From: Mucilaginibacter sp. PAMC 26640
GTDB taxonomy: Bacteria > Bacteroidota > Bacteroidia > Sphingobacteriales > Sphingobacteriaceae
Assembly (NCBI GenBank): GCA_001596135.1
Contig: CP014773.1
Coordinates: 5,208,001 to 5,272,000, forward strand
Length of the DNA stretch: 64,000 nucleotides
Reading direction: 5' to 3'
Position numbers and translations under genes: made by a program. The first letter of the stretch is position 1; each line of letters opens with the position of its first letter. Of this stretch, positions 15,607 through 24,714 are shown in pieces. The notes beneath the pieces were generated by a model. The model made no database searches, was not told where the DNA came from, and was given only the letters and a program-made list of their open reading frames with translations.

Positions 15607-15786
15607 CTAACCTTTTCTGCGTCGTTTTGCAACCAGGCTTCTAACGGTTTTTTTTCTAAAACTATGTGATGGGTTGAGAACGGCAGATTCAGGTAAAACG
15701 CTTTCTATTTTGATTGTAGTAGCCTTTTTCACCTCTCTGTAGGCCTCCGGCACCCACTCCGGTTTAATTTGCTTTAGTTCATCCAT
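15607..15786 (-). CDS. Small basic protein, unknown function
   Basis: 59 residues from the ATG at 15786: an acidic-neutral N-terminal half (MDELKQIKPEWVPEAYREV) and a strongly basic end (SLVAKRRRKG). An upstream ATG at 15834 would overlap kptA and is less likely. The start lies 2 nt after the kptA stop, so it is the second gene of a kptA operon and convergent with prs, from which it is separated by 9 bp. I do not recognise a family; the basic tail suggests nucleic-acid contact, which would fit an RNA-acting partner (inference). Confidence 0.5.
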   Translation of the reverse strand: MDELKQIKPEWVPEAYREVKKATTIKIESVLPESAVLNPSHSFRKKTVRSLVAKRRRKG

Positions 15787-15788
15787 TG

Positions 15789-16337
15789 TTATTGCAATTT
15801 TAAATAGGTAGGTGGCACCACATCGGTTAGCCAAACGCCGTTTGCTGACAAGTAAAAAACGTGGCCATTTTGATGCAGGGACAGGGCATCCACCTCAAAT
15901 ATTACCGGCTTACCGTGGCGTTTGCCTACCACCAGCGCGGTTTCGATCTCGGCGCTTAGGTGCACGTGTTGGCGGCTGCGCTTTTCTAACCCGGTTTGCA
16001 ATATACTATTAACCGATTGACTCGCTGTACCGTGGTATAGCATGGCGGGTGGTTTTTGCGGCTGCAGGCCTAATTCAATGTCAACCGAATGGCCCTGACT
16101 GGCGCGGATCATATCGCCGGCCCCGTTAAACGCAAAACGTTTTTTGGCATTAGTAGCAACAACATGGCTCAGTATCTCCGGCGTTAGCAATTTACCGTGC
16201 GCATTTTCCTGATGTATAAGTTCCACAACGGCTACCCATCCCTGTTCGTCAAGCCGGATGCCAATGGCTTCCGGCTGATGGCGAAGCACAAGGCTTAATA
16301 ACTTACTCAGCGCGGTAGTTTCTTTTTCAGTGATCAT
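15789..16337 (-). CDS. kptA: RNA 2'-phosphotransferase, Tpt1/KptA family
   Basis: Removes an internal RNA 2'-phosphate by transferring it to NAD+, giving ADP-ribose 1",2"-cyclic phosphate and nicotinamide. The ATG at 16337 gives 182 residues, the family norm; the frame continues 42 codons further upstream, but that part does not look like KptA. Conserved pieces are SLVLRHQPE (Arg19, His20), KKRF (65-68), IRASQGHS (77-84), LYHGT (100-104) and QHVHLS (123-128), which hold the catalytic Arg/His residues and the NAD site. The bacterial substrate is not settled, since bacteria lack yeast-type tRNA splicing. Its neighbours nadV and prs would recycle the nicotinamide it releases. Confidence 0.92.
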   Translation of the reverse strand: MITEKETTALSKLLSLVLRHQPEAIGIRLDEQGWVAVVELIHQENAHGKLLTPEILSHVVATNAKKRFAFNGAGDMIRASQGHSVDIELGLQPQKPPAMLYHGTASQSVNSILQTGLEKRSRQHVHLSAEIETALVVGKRHGKPVIFEVDALSLHQNGHVFYLSANGVWLTDVVPPTYLKLQ

Positions 16338-16582
16338 GATAAGTAAAGTTAAGCATTGCCGTTTAGAAAAACAGCCTCCGGTGAATTTGGCGTGCCCGGC
16401 ACAAACTCCCCGACTAGCTACGCACAAGCCTTGCCCAACTAAACCCGATTGAAGGAAAAGCACGGCGCGTAAGACCGCGCGAAAGGCCGGCCGGGCTTGT
16501 ACGGAAAGCGGGACTACCGCACCCGATATTCACTGCACTTGCTTTTTAAAATAATCAGCGGCTAAAGGAAATACGCAAATAA

Positions 16583-17521
16583 TTAATCGATAAGTTTTTG
16601 GGGCAGGATCGTCTCTTTTATTTTGGCGTTGAAAATATTTGTGCTCCAGCCTGAAGTTTTGCTGCAGTTGCCCTGGTTCCAGCCGGGGTTGTTTTCTCCT
16701 TTGGCGCTGGTCCACCGTATTTTGTTACCGCTTATGGTATTGAGCGAGCAACCTGCAGCATGCTGGTTCCAGATGTATATGCCCACGTTGGTGAAGGGTT
16801 GCCGCCTGCCATAAATGGTATTGTTGATCATGCTGATGTTATTGCCGCCAGCTATGGCCATACCGTACTGCCCGGGGTTAACCAGTATATTATTTGTTGC
16901 TAAAATGTACCCGCCGCCATAATCCCCCAACATGATGCCACCTCCGGTTTTGCTTGGTCCTCCGCCCCTGATGCGGTTACCAGTTACCTGTACCGGGCTC
17001 CCTTCAGTTCCATAGGTTTTATAAAGGTTTATAGCATCTTCAGGATGGCTCTGCCCGGGTAAATTCTCACAGGTATTATAATTAATTTGATTGTCGGGGC
17101 CGCTTACGCTATCAAATTGCACAAATTGACCGCGTGGGAATGGCCCGCACATATTTTTAAATTGATTGTGATTTACAAGAACGGCTTTGCTACTTAATGC
17201 ATAAACGCCGGTAGCCACTTTTTCAAAATAGCAGTCGACAATTGTGACGTTACTACAGTTTAAAACACTGACGCCATTTTTTACCGAATAACGCAGCCTG
17301 CAGCTTTTGATGGTGATGTTGCGGCAATTGCTCAGCTTTATACAATCCACTGTTTTACCGGTGATATCAAGGTTGCTAATAACCCTGTCGTGAACGTTTT
17401 GCATTACGAGCGGTTTGGCTATTCTTAGCTGTGACTTTACCAGTGGCTTGCCAAAGGAAAAGGCGTATACAGCAACGGGCAACAGCATCGTAATTAAATA
17501 TAAAAGGCGCCTGTTTATCAT
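16583..17521 (-). CDS. Secreted right-handed parallel beta-helix protein
   Basis: 312 residues with a signal peptide (RRLLYLITMLLPVAVYAFS near residues 4-22) and about ten parallel beta-helix coils. These show as repeats with hydrophobic-polar alternation and Asn ladders: NLDITGKTVDCIKLSNCRN (about 49-67), NGVSVLNCSNVTIVDC, GVYALSSKAVLVNHNQF, VTGNRIRGGG, ATNNILVNPGQYGMAIAGG, SMINNTIYGRR and NTISGNKI. The fold is typical of pectate lyases, epimerases and surface adhesins; no catalytic triad can be named from sequence. It lies beside the start of the polysaccharide locus, so processing or binding of the polymer is a possible role (inference). Confidence 0.8.
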   Translation of the reverse strand: MINRRLLYLITMLLPVAVYAFSFGKPLVKSQLRIAKPLVMQNVHDRVISNLDITGKTVDCIKLSNCRNITIKSCRLRYSVKNGVSVLNCSNVTIVDCYFEKVATGVYALSSKAVLVNHNQFKNMCGPFPRGQFVQFDSVSGPDNQINYNTCENLPGQSHPEDAINLYKTYGTEGSPVQVTGNRIRGGGPSKTGGGIMLGDYGGGYILATNNILVNPGQYGMAIAGGNNISMINNTIYGRRQPFTNVGIYIWNQHAAGCSLNTISGNKIRWTSAKGENNPGWNQGNCSKTSGWSTNIFNAKIKETILPQKLID

Positions 17522-17660
17522 AGTTATTGTAATAGCCGTATTGCTTTATAACCAACAAACTGAGAAAAAGATTATAGTAATAGCAGGGATTTCAAATCTG
17601 GGATTGGCCGGGGGAGAACCAATCCTTTTCAGTACAACAGGCTGGGCACCTGTATTTTTG

Positions 17661-18425
17661 CTAGTCGGCCAATTGTTTTTGCCCGATAAAAACAAGCTTC
17701 ATCTTCTCTTTCAACACAACGTATATAAATACAGGGCCGTATAACAAGTAACGGCGCCAAAGGTGATTGGGTTCATGCAAGAGGCGGATGAACCATTCTA
17801 AACCAAGGTTGATCCAAAACTTACTGGGCCGTTTAACGGTTTCAGAATAAAAATCGAAAACCGCACCTATCGAGCATATTACTTTAGCATTAAGCTGATT
17901 TTTATTTTCATAAACCCACTTTTCTTGTTTGGGGGCCGTCATCCCTACAAACAACACATCTGGCTTAAACTCATTGATACGGGACACCATATCGGCATTT
18001 TCGGCATCCGTAAATTTTTCACTGAATGGCGGAGAATAGATTTCTACCGTAATATTTGGGTACTCTACTGATAGTCGCGTTTTTATACCATCCAGCGTTT
18101 CGTCCGACGACCCTAAATAAAAGCACTTTCCGCATTCTGTATTCATTAAATTGAGCAAGTAATTATGCATATCTGCACCGGCGATTTTTTTGATGTTCGC
18201 TTTCTTCAAGATCCGGGCTGCACCAACTATACCTACACCATCAGGCAATAATAAATCTGACTCAATTAATGCTTTTTTGTAAACGGGATCTTGCTCTGCA
18301 ATAATATAGCAATATTGGTTAAGGGTGTTGATGATGAACTTAGCATCCCGGTTGATGTCAAGTTGATCTAAATTTGAGGTAAAAACAGAATAGTCGAATA
18401 ATTTTAAAGTCTGGTATTTATCCAT
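17661..18425 (-). CDS. WecG/TagA/CpsF-family glycosyltransferase
   Basis: GT26 enzymes transfer N-acetylmannosamine or its uronic acid (or glucose) onto a lipid-linked sugar at the inner membrane face. The 254-residue length is normal. Signature elements are LLPDGVGIVGAARIL (Asp62, proposed catalytic residue in TagA), FYLGSSDETL (102-111), PDVLFVGMTAPKQEKW (155-170, with the conserved PKQE) and GAVFDFYSETVKRPS (187-201), followed by the C-terminal EWFIRLLHEPNHLWRRYL membrane-binding region. It is transcribed away from the wza-type operon and is separated from the next leftward gene by 140 bp. The sugar it uses cannot be told from sequence. Confidence 0.88.
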   Translation of the reverse strand: MDKYQTLKLFDYSVFTSNLDQLDINRDAKFIINTLNQYCYIIAEQDPVYKKALIESDLLLPDGVGIVGAARILKKANIKKIAGADMHNYLLNLMNTECGKCFYLGSSDETLDGIKTRLSVEYPNITVEIYSPPFSEKFTDAENADMVSRINEFKPDVLFVGMTAPKQEKWVYENKNQLNAKVICSIGAVFDFYSETVKRPSKFWINLGLEWFIRLLHEPNHLWRRYLLYGPVFIYVVLKEKMKLVFIGQKQLAD

Positions 18426-18824
18426 TTTTCTTTAAAAATTTGTAACGGAAATATATGGAGTAATACTAGTTTGGGTTAAAATACTTTCTCTAAACATATA
18501 AAAAATGCTGCGTATATCGTTAATAAAATTCAATCGCTTGCGTATCTTGTGTCAACCATGCTAAAGAGCAATCTGCAAAAAAAACTAACTTACGCTTTTA
18601 CATCTATCTGACCGCATCCAAAAATACAAATTTATTCCACATAGCTTATTTCTATATCGTGTTTGCCCAAAAACACTCGTCAACAAAATTTCCGACAATG
18701 TGCGGGAAAATATCGTTTCGTTTAATTAATTAAAGCACTTAAACCGGGCACAGCTAATCAGCTATGCGTAATGCAGAAAATCGCCAAAACATCGGGATGC
18801 TTTACCACAATACGTATTTAAATA
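18426..18824. other. A+T-rich intergenic stretch, no gene seen
   Basis: About 400 bases between the deacetylase stop and the glycosyltransferase start. Stops occur in all frames. The leftward promoter of the WecG-like gene should lie here; no convincing -33/-7 pair was found. No terminator hairpin with a T-run is visible for the gene at 18825. Confidence 0.4.
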
Positions 18825-19556
18825 CTATACGGTTGCCCTGATGTAGTTGATCCAATTGACCATCGTATCCGCATCATAATGGTCTGTAAGTATGCCATGT
18901 TCATCAAACGAAGGATGGAGCATCACCTCTGTAATACTTTTTGATGTTTTATGCTGCTGATTTGCTAAAAAAAAAGCCACTGTTTCAAATCTATACGTGT
19001 AATTGAGGCAGGCGGTAATTATCCTGTTATTTATATACATCCGATACCAAAACTTGAGATAACTCTTTTCGCGATAGGTTTGGGCCAGCCTTAATTTTAA
19101 ATTAAAATATTTAGCTGCATCCAAAAATATATTAAATAAGCCGGGAAGGGTATGTAAATGATAATGAGAATCGATATGGTTAATAGCAACACCTTGCGAC
19201 AGTGCCTTGTTTATTTGGGCAAACAGTTCGTTTTTAAGATCAACTTTTTGCGATTTGGATAAGATAATACCTGCCTTGCCGGTAACTTTTAAATTCCAGT
19301 TACCATTTGCAGTTAACAAACCGGCATGAACAGGGGTGAGCGGCTTGCCCTCAGCAAAATTGATATGGACCCCTATGTTTTTGATATATACGTGTTGCTT
19401 TATCATTTGCACAGCTTCATCAAAACCCGGTGTATTAGTAAGTAAAGACGCACTATTGATATACCCCTGCTGGAAACAAAATGCTATCGCTTTATTTACG
19501 GAAGGATTGAGACCAAAATCGTCTGCATTTGCAAGTATGTGATCGGCATTTAACAT
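18825..19556 (-). CDS. ChbG/YdjC-type carbohydrate deacetylase
   Basis: Members remove N-acetyl groups from small sugars or lipid-linked sugars (ChbG on chitobiose, HpnK in hopanoid synthesis). With the ATG at 19556 there are 243 residues starting MLNADHILANADDFGLN, so the metal-binding NADDFG (Asp12, Asp13) is close to the N-terminus as in the family; an in-frame TTG at 19598 is not needed. Other ligands are His64 in VHINFAEG and His131 in HIDSHYHLH. Although predicted soluble, it lies next to a GT26 transferase and the polysaccharide export genes, which suggests it acts on an amino sugar of the polymer pathway (inference). Confidence 0.85.
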   Translation of the reverse strand: MLNADHILANADDFGLNPSVNKAIAFCFQQGYINSASLLTNTPGFDEAVQMIKQHVYIKNIGVHINFAEGKPLTPVHAGLLTANGNWNLKVTGKAGIILSKSQKVDLKNELFAQINKALSQGVAINHIDSHYHLHTLPGLFNIFLDAAKYFNLKLRLAQTYREKSYLKFWYRMYINNRIITACLNYTYRFETVAFFLANQQHKTSKSITEVMLHPSFDEHGILTDHYDADTMVNWINYIRATV

Positions 19557-19934
19557 ATGGCCATGTGATAAAATTGATCTGGGATTATATAAATTCAAGA
19601 ATTTGCAAATATAACAGGCAACAACCTATAATGTAAGCAAAAAATATGTTTAAAAATTCATCATTTCATATTTTTTGCTATTTTCGCATATTATATATGA
19701 TCAAAGTAACAAATATAGACGCACAGCTAAACGGCATAATGTTTAATAATTTATACTTGTTCCCTCTGCTTTGAATCAATTTAACTTTTAGTACATAAAC
19801 CAAAACCTTTTAATCTTCATTCACGTATAGTTTCCAAAAAAATAAAAAACTTTAACTCAAGGCATTTTTAATAAAAATCACTGAAGTTTACCTGAAAGAT
19901 TTATTGACATTTTAGCTATTGAAAATTATAAAAT
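19557..19934. other. Divergent intergenic region before the export operon
   Basis: Very A+T-rich region of about 380 bases between the leftward deacetylase gene and the rightward wza-like gene. It must hold the promoter for the polysaccharide operon. TTGACA occurs at about 19903 with TATAAAAT just before the ATG, but their spacing and the lack of TAnnTTTG leave the promoter uncertain. No enterobacterial JUMPstart element is seen. Confidence 0.4.
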
Positions 19935-20714
19935 ATGAAATTTAAAAACCTTATTACAATTTTTTTAGGGGTTATGCTTTTTGTTAACTTTTCCTGCACA
20001 TCCTACAAAAACATACCCTACCTGCAAGATTTAAACCGCGATTCTATTACGCGTGAAAAAATCACTAATTACACTCCTCTTACCATTCAGAACGGTGACC
20101 TGCTAGCCATTCACGTTAACAGTTTAAGTCCCGAGGCATCATCCATTTTCAATTATAACCTGGAGCGGCCTTTTGGGTCTGGCGGAAATTTGAGCACAGC
20201 CCAGGAAAATGCGGTTATCGGCTATTATGTGAAACAAGATGGTGCAATTAATTTGCCGCTTATCGGAAGCGTTAAAGCAAGTGGTTATACCACATCAGAG
20301 TTTTCAAGGGTTCTCGAGGAAAAGTTGGTTACCGTATTAACAAAGCCAAATGTTAACGTTCGTATACAAAATTTCAAAATATCAATTTTAGGCGATGTTA
20401 AGTCTCCGGGTACGTTTGTTATTCAAAACGAAAAGGTGACGCTTACAGAAGCGCTAAGTCTTGCAGGCGATCTAAACATTACGGGTGTAAGGAAAATAAC
20501 GCTGATAAGAGAAACTGATGGTGAAAGACTGTTTGTACCTATCGATCTTAAATCAAAAAGCTTCTTTAATTCGCCGTATTATTATTTGAAAAAGAACGAT
20601 GTAATTTATGTTACACCAAACGAGCAGCGTGCTGCCAATGATGGCTCTACCTTTCAGCGCGCAGGGTTGTTAGTTTCTGTTTTATCAATTATCGCCATTC
20701 TCTTAACCAGATAA
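19935..20714 (+). CDS. Wza-like polysaccharide export lipoprotein (SLBB domain)
   Basis: Forms or helps form the outer-membrane exit channel for polysaccharide. The N-terminus is a lipoprotein signal (hydrophobic 9-19, lipobox NFSC with Cys21). A polysaccharide-export domain covers about 45-140, recognisable from IQNGDLLAIHVNSLSPEA and GYYVKQDGAINLPLIGSVKA (start of the export motif), followed by an SLBB domain (about 147-220; ISILGDVKSPGTFVI, LTEALSLAGDL). A C-terminal hydrophobic helix (244-257) would cross the outer membrane. Length 259 is usual for Bacteroidota forms, shorter than E. coli Wza (379). It is first in the rightward operon, 9 bp before the Wzc-like gene. Confidence 0.93.
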   Translation: MKFKNLITIFLGVMLFVNFSCTSYKNIPYLQDLNRDSITREKITNYTPLTIQNGDLLAIHVNSLSPEASSIFNYNLERPFGSGGNLSTAQENAVIGYYVKQDGAINLPLIGSVKASGYTTSEFSRVLEEKLVTVLTKPNVNVRIQNFKISILGDVKSPGTFVIQNEKVTLTEALSLAGDLNITGVRKITLIRETDGERLFVPIDLKSKSFFNSPYYYLKKNDVIYVTPNEQRAANDGSTFQRAGLLVSVLSIIAILLTR

Positions 20715-20723
20715 TATTTTTAT

Positions 20724-23129
20724 ATGAGCAAGCAAAAAACGCAACTTACCACCTTTACACTTCCTGTAGGAGAAACTGATACATCGGCATCCGGGGATAT
20801 TGTAAAGAAATATCTTTTTCACTGGCCGTTGTTTGTGTTAGGCGTAATCTTATGCATCGTAGGCGCTTACTTTTATTTAAAGGCAACAAAACCTACTTAT
20901 CCTATAGTTGCAACGCTGGAGTTTAAAGGGCCCACAAGTTCAGAAGGTACCGTAATAAATAAAAGTGGCAGCGACCAGCAGCTGGACCCGATCAGTACAC
21001 CGGTTATCGTTGAAAACGAAATTGAAGTGATGCAATCGAAAAAGCTGATGTATAAAGTGGTTAACGATCTGCAACTCTGGGTGTCATACCAGGCTAAAGT
21101 GGGTGGCAGTAAAACGGATTTATATAAACAAACACCGGTAACCTTTTCTTATATAAAAAGTGTTGGGACAATTGACGGTAAAGGCCAGAAAATAAACATT
21201 GTAATTAAGAATGCAAAAACCTTCACACTTGTTGATGATGAATTGGGGGATAAAGATTATGCATTCGGTAGCCCTGTAAAAAGCGAATTTGGTATCTGGA
21301 AGTTAACGCCTACTCTTAACCTCAACAATTTTACGGGAGAAACTATCAACATCATCGTAAGTGACCCAGACCAAACTGCCGACGATTACCAGGCGAAAGT
21401 AAAGGTAGAACTGGAAAACAAAGACGCTCCCTTTGTAAACATATCCACCTCCGACCAAATACCGGCACGGGGAAAAGATATTTTAAACTCGCTGATGGCT
21501 CAGTATAAAGATGATGCCATGGCATCAAAAAACAAGGATGCACAAAAAGCGATCGACTTCATCACCTTAAGGCTCGATTCCTTAGATAAAAACTTATCTA
21601 TTGACGAAAAAGCGATACAGCGATTCAAAAGCAGCCAGGGCATGACGGATATCAGCTCTCAAAGCCAAGGCTTTAGAGATATTAGCCAGGCTAACATCAA
21701 GGCGACAAATGAGGCTAATGTGCAGTTGAAAATTTTGGATGGCCTGGAAAAGAATATCAATTCTCCGACAAATGCCGGTGCCTTACCCCCTACCAGTGCG
21801 TATTTATCAGACCCGAGCTTAATGGGCTTGTATGATAAGATCACAGATGTGCAATTGAAAAAAGCGCAGATGCTCTCTACCATGCCTGAGACCAATCCCA
21901 TGTTTGATCCAATCAACGAGCAGCTAGCAACCCTCCGGAAGGCATTTAAAGAGAAAATTGCTACCATGAAAGCTTCGCAATTGGCCATACGGCAGCAAGT
22001 TGGTCAGTTTCAATCCGGTATCGTATCCGGCCTGAAGAAAATACCGGAGCAAGACATGGAGTATACGACCATGAAACGCAAAACCGAGAGTAAAGAAAAA
22101 ATATATGCTTTCCTGCTTGAAAAGCGTGAAGCGGTTTCATTGAGATATGCATCAACCGTATCAGATTCTGAAATTGTGGATGACGCACATGCCGGTAAAG
22201 CCAAGTGGCCTAAACCGGCGATAGTTTACGCCATTGCCTTGTTAATGGGCTTAGCCGCCCCTATTGGCCTGCTCTACGCCCGTGAAAGCCTAAACGAACG
22301 TATCAGCAACCGCAGACAAATTGAAGATGCTGTTAAAGTCCCTATCCTGGGTGAGCTTTCTTACCAGGAGGACACTACCCCAATTGTGGTAACGCAGGGC
22401 CGGGGCAAGTTTGCCATTGGTGAGCAGTTCCGCGTACTACGTACAAACCTGTCGCACCTGCATGGTAACAGCGAAACGGGCAGGGTGACCCTGTTTACCT
22501 CAAGTATTGGCAGTGAGGGCAAGAGTTTTGTAAGTTCTAACCTTGCGGTTACATTGGCGTACGCATCCAGAAAAACCATTATTTTGGAAATGGACCTGCG
22601 TAAACCTAAAATATCTGGTGTATTCAACCTATCTCCGGAGCATCCCGGTATCAGTGATTACCTATCAGAAACAGCAAGCGATATCTCCAAACTTATACAG
22701 CCTTCAGGCATCCCGGGTTTAGATGTTTTAGGTTGCGGCCCTATTCAGCCAAATCCATCTGAATTACTGGAAAAAGATAAACTGGATGAACTGATCAATA
22801 AACTAAAGGAAACTTATGACGATATCCTGATCGATTCGCCGCCGATTCACCTGGTGACCGATGCCTATATTATTGCCCGGACAGCCAACGCAGTAGTATA
22901 CATGATCAGGCAGGGCCATACCCTTAAAGACGAACTTCAATTTATCAACGATGTGGATTCTGCGGAAAGATTCCCTAAATTCACACTTGTATTTAACGGT
23001 ATTAAACGCGATCAGTTTAATTACGGATACGGTTATACCAATAGCTATTACAGCTCTTACAATACGGCCAGCGAATCAGAAAAGGAAACTTTTGGATCAA
23101 AGATCAGGACATTCGTAAGAAGATTTTAA
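20724..23129 (+). CDS. Wzc-like chain-length regulator and BY-type tyrosine kinase
   Basis: Inner-membrane partner of the Wza-like channel that controls polymer length and export. The 801 residues show a first membrane helix (about 33-51), a Wzz-type periplasmic region with long coiled coil (about 260-440), a second helix (about 497-520), and a cytoplasmic bacterial tyrosine kinase domain (about 545-760) with Walker A GSEGKS (596-601, Lys600), Walker A' ILEMDLRKP and Walker B DDILIDSPP. The C-terminus is tyrosine-rich (Tyr767, 769, 771, 775, 776, 779), the autophosphorylated cluster of this family. All expected kinase motifs are intact. It is followed 132 bp later by the UDP-glucose dehydrogenase gene. 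Confidence 0.94.
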   Translation: MSKQKTQLTTFTLPVGETDTSASGDIVKKYLFHWPLFVLGVILCIVGAYFYLKATKPTYPIVATLEFKGPTSSEGTVINKSGSDQQLDPISTPVIVENEIEVMQSKKLMYKVVNDLQLWVSYQAKVGGSKTDLYKQTPVTFSYIKSVGTIDGKGQKINIVIKNAKTFTLVDDELGDKDYAFGSPVKSEFGIWKLTPTLNLNNFTGETINIIVSDPDQTADDYQAKVKVELENKDAPFVNISTSDQIPARGKDILNSLMAQYKDDAMASKNKDAQKAIDFITLRLDSLDKNLSIDEKAIQRFKSSQGMTDISSQSQGFRDISQANIKATNEANVQLKILDGLEKNINSPTNAGALPPTSAYLSDPSLMGLYDKITDVQLKKAQMLSTMPETNPMFDPINEQLATLRKAFKEKIATMKASQLAIRQQVGQFQSGIVSGLKKIPEQDMEYTTMKRKTESKEKIYAFLLEKREAVSLRYASTVSDSEIVDDAHAGKAKWPKPAIVYAIALLMGLAAPIGLLYARESLNERISNRRQIEDAVKVPILGELSYQEDTTPIVVTQGRGKFAIGEQFRVLRTNLSHLHGNSETGRVTLFTSSIGSEGKSFVSSNLAVTLAYASRKTIILEMDLRKPKISGVFNLSPEHPGISDYLSETASDISKLIQPSGIPGLDVLGCGPIQPNPSELLEKDKLDELINKLKETYDDILIDSPPIHLVTDAYIIARTANAVVYMIRQGHTLKDELQFINDVDSAERFPKFTLVFNGIKRDQFNYGYGYTNSYYSSYNTASESEKETFGSKIRTFVRRF

Positions 23130-23261
23130 CAATTAAATAAAACCGGATAAGTTTAAACGGCTTTATATATAATATTTACAGGTTATCAGATAAAGCGCAC
23201 CCGGTTGGGAGCATTCTATTTGGTAACAAAAACATAACTTTTCATTTCTAAAGTCAGTATA

Positions 23262-24659
23262 ATGAGCAAAATCATCACTAAAATTTGTTGTATCGGTGCG
23301 GGTTACGTGGGTGGCCCTACAATGTCAGTAATTGCACAAAAATGCCCTGGCATCAAGGTTACAGTTGTTGACCTTAACCAGGCACGCATTGATGCCTGGA
23401 ACGATGAAGATACCAATAACATCCCGGTTTATGAGCCTGGATTACCGGAAGTAGTTGCAGAAGCACGTGGTAGAAATTTATTTTTCTCTACCAATGTTGA
23501 TGAAGCTATTGCCGAAGCGGAAATGATATTTATATCCGTAAATACCCCGACAAAAACCTATGGAACAGGCAAGGGTATGGCTGCAGATTTAAAGTACATA
23601 GAACTTTGTGCACGCCAAATTGCAAGGGTATCAAAAACAGACAAGATCATCGTTGAAAAATCAACCCTTCCCGTTAGGACCGCCGAGGCTGTAAAAAGCA
23701 TTCTGCAAAACACCGGTAATGGCGTTCAATTTCAAATACTATCTAACCCGGAATTTTTAGCAGAGGGTACCGCAATAGAAGATTTGCACGCGCCAGACAG
23801 GATCTTAATTGGTGGCGACCCTACCGATGATGGCCAGGCGGCTGTACAAGCACTGGTGGATATTTATGCTAACTGGGTGCCGCGCGAGCGAATCCTTACT
23901 ACTAACCTATGGTCCTCAGAATTATCCAAACTTACTGCTAATGCATTTTTGGCGCAAAGAGTATCTTCGATAAACGCCCTTTCTGAACTATGCGAGCATA
24001 CCGGTGCAGATATATCCGAAGTTGCCCGCTCTATCGGTACCGATAGCCGCATTGGCCCTAAATTTTTAAATGCTTCTGTAGGTTTCGGTGGCTCATGCTT
24101 TCAGAAAGACATTCTTAACCTGGTTTATATTGCCCGCTCTTATGGCTTACAACAAGTTGCTGATTACTGGGAGCAGGTGATCATCATGAACGATCATCAG
24201 AAACGTCGTTTCGGTAATAAGATCGTAAAAACGCTTTACAACACCGTATCCGGTAAGAAAATCGCGTTCCTGGGTTGGGCATTTAAAAAGGACACAAACG
24301 ATACCAGGGAATCTCCTGCCATATTTGTTGCTGATGATCTTTTAAACGAAGAGGCCAAAATTTCTGTATACGATCCAAAAGTATCTGAAAAACAGATCCA
24401 GGGTGATCTTAACTATCTCCACACACGCAGCGAAGCTAAAAACGCGGAACTGGTTACCGTGTTAACCGATCCGTATGAAAACTGCAAAGACGCTCACGCC
24501 ATAGCGATCATGACCGAATGGGACGAATTTAAAGCCTATGATTGGGAGAAGATCTATCAGAACATGACCAAACCGGCTTTTGTATTTGACGGGCGGAACG
24601 TAGTTGACAGAAAGAAGCTGTTGGATATTGGATTTAAAGTGTATACGATAGGAAAATAA
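23262..24659 (+). CDS. ugd: UDP-glucose 6-dehydrogenase, animal-like type
   Basis: Oxidises UDP-glucose to UDP-glucuronate, a precursor of acidic polysaccharides. The 465 residues have the NAD-binding GAGYVGGP (about 12-19), VDLNQARIDAWN, YEPGL, FISVNTPTKTYGTGKG, EKSTLPVRTAE and the catalytic Cys279 in GFGGSCFQKD, then a C-terminal UDP-binding domain with GWAFKKDTNDTRESPA. The wording of these motifs is closer to animal UGDH than to the shorter E. coli/Pseudomonas Ugd, which lack the KICCIGAGYVGGPT opening. It lies between the export genes and the sugar-activation genes, so glucuronic acid is probably in the polymer. Confidence 0.94.
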   Translation: MSKIITKICCIGAGYVGGPTMSVIAQKCPGIKVTVVDLNQARIDAWNDEDTNNIPVYEPGLPEVVAEARGRNLFFSTNVDEAIAEAEMIFISVNTPTKTYGTGKGMAADLKYIELCARQIARVSKTDKIIVEKSTLPVRTAEAVKSILQNTGNGVQFQILSNPEFLAEGTAIEDLHAPDRILIGGDPTDDGQAAVQALVDIYANWVPRERILTTNLWSSELSKLTANAFLAQRVSSINALSELCEHTGADISEVARSIGTDSRIGPKFLNASVGFGGSCFQKDILNLVYIARSYGLQQVADYWEQVIIMNDHQKRRFGNKIVKTLYNTVSGKKIAFLGWAFKKDTNDTRESPAIFVADDLLNEEAKISVYDPKVSEKQIQGDLNYLHTRSEAKNAELVTVLTDPYENCKDAHAIAIMTEWDEFKAYDWEKIYQNMTKPAFVFDGRNVVDRKKLLDIGFKVYTIGK

Positions 24660-24714
24660 AACAACACACTGCCGGCGAATAAACCCTGTAAAATAAATCA
24701 TTAAACAGTTGGCC

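Noticed and set aside
17601..17625. GGATTGG/CCAATCC inverted repeat with 11-nt loop and TTTTC
   Set aside because: The T-run is short and on the plus strand, where no gene ends; its 11-nt loop is long for a terminator.
19900..19934. TTGACA followed by TATAAAAT before the wza-like gene
   Set aside because: The spacing is too short for a promoter and the elements fit the E. coli rather than the Bacteroidota consensus, so it is recorded only within the intergenic entry.
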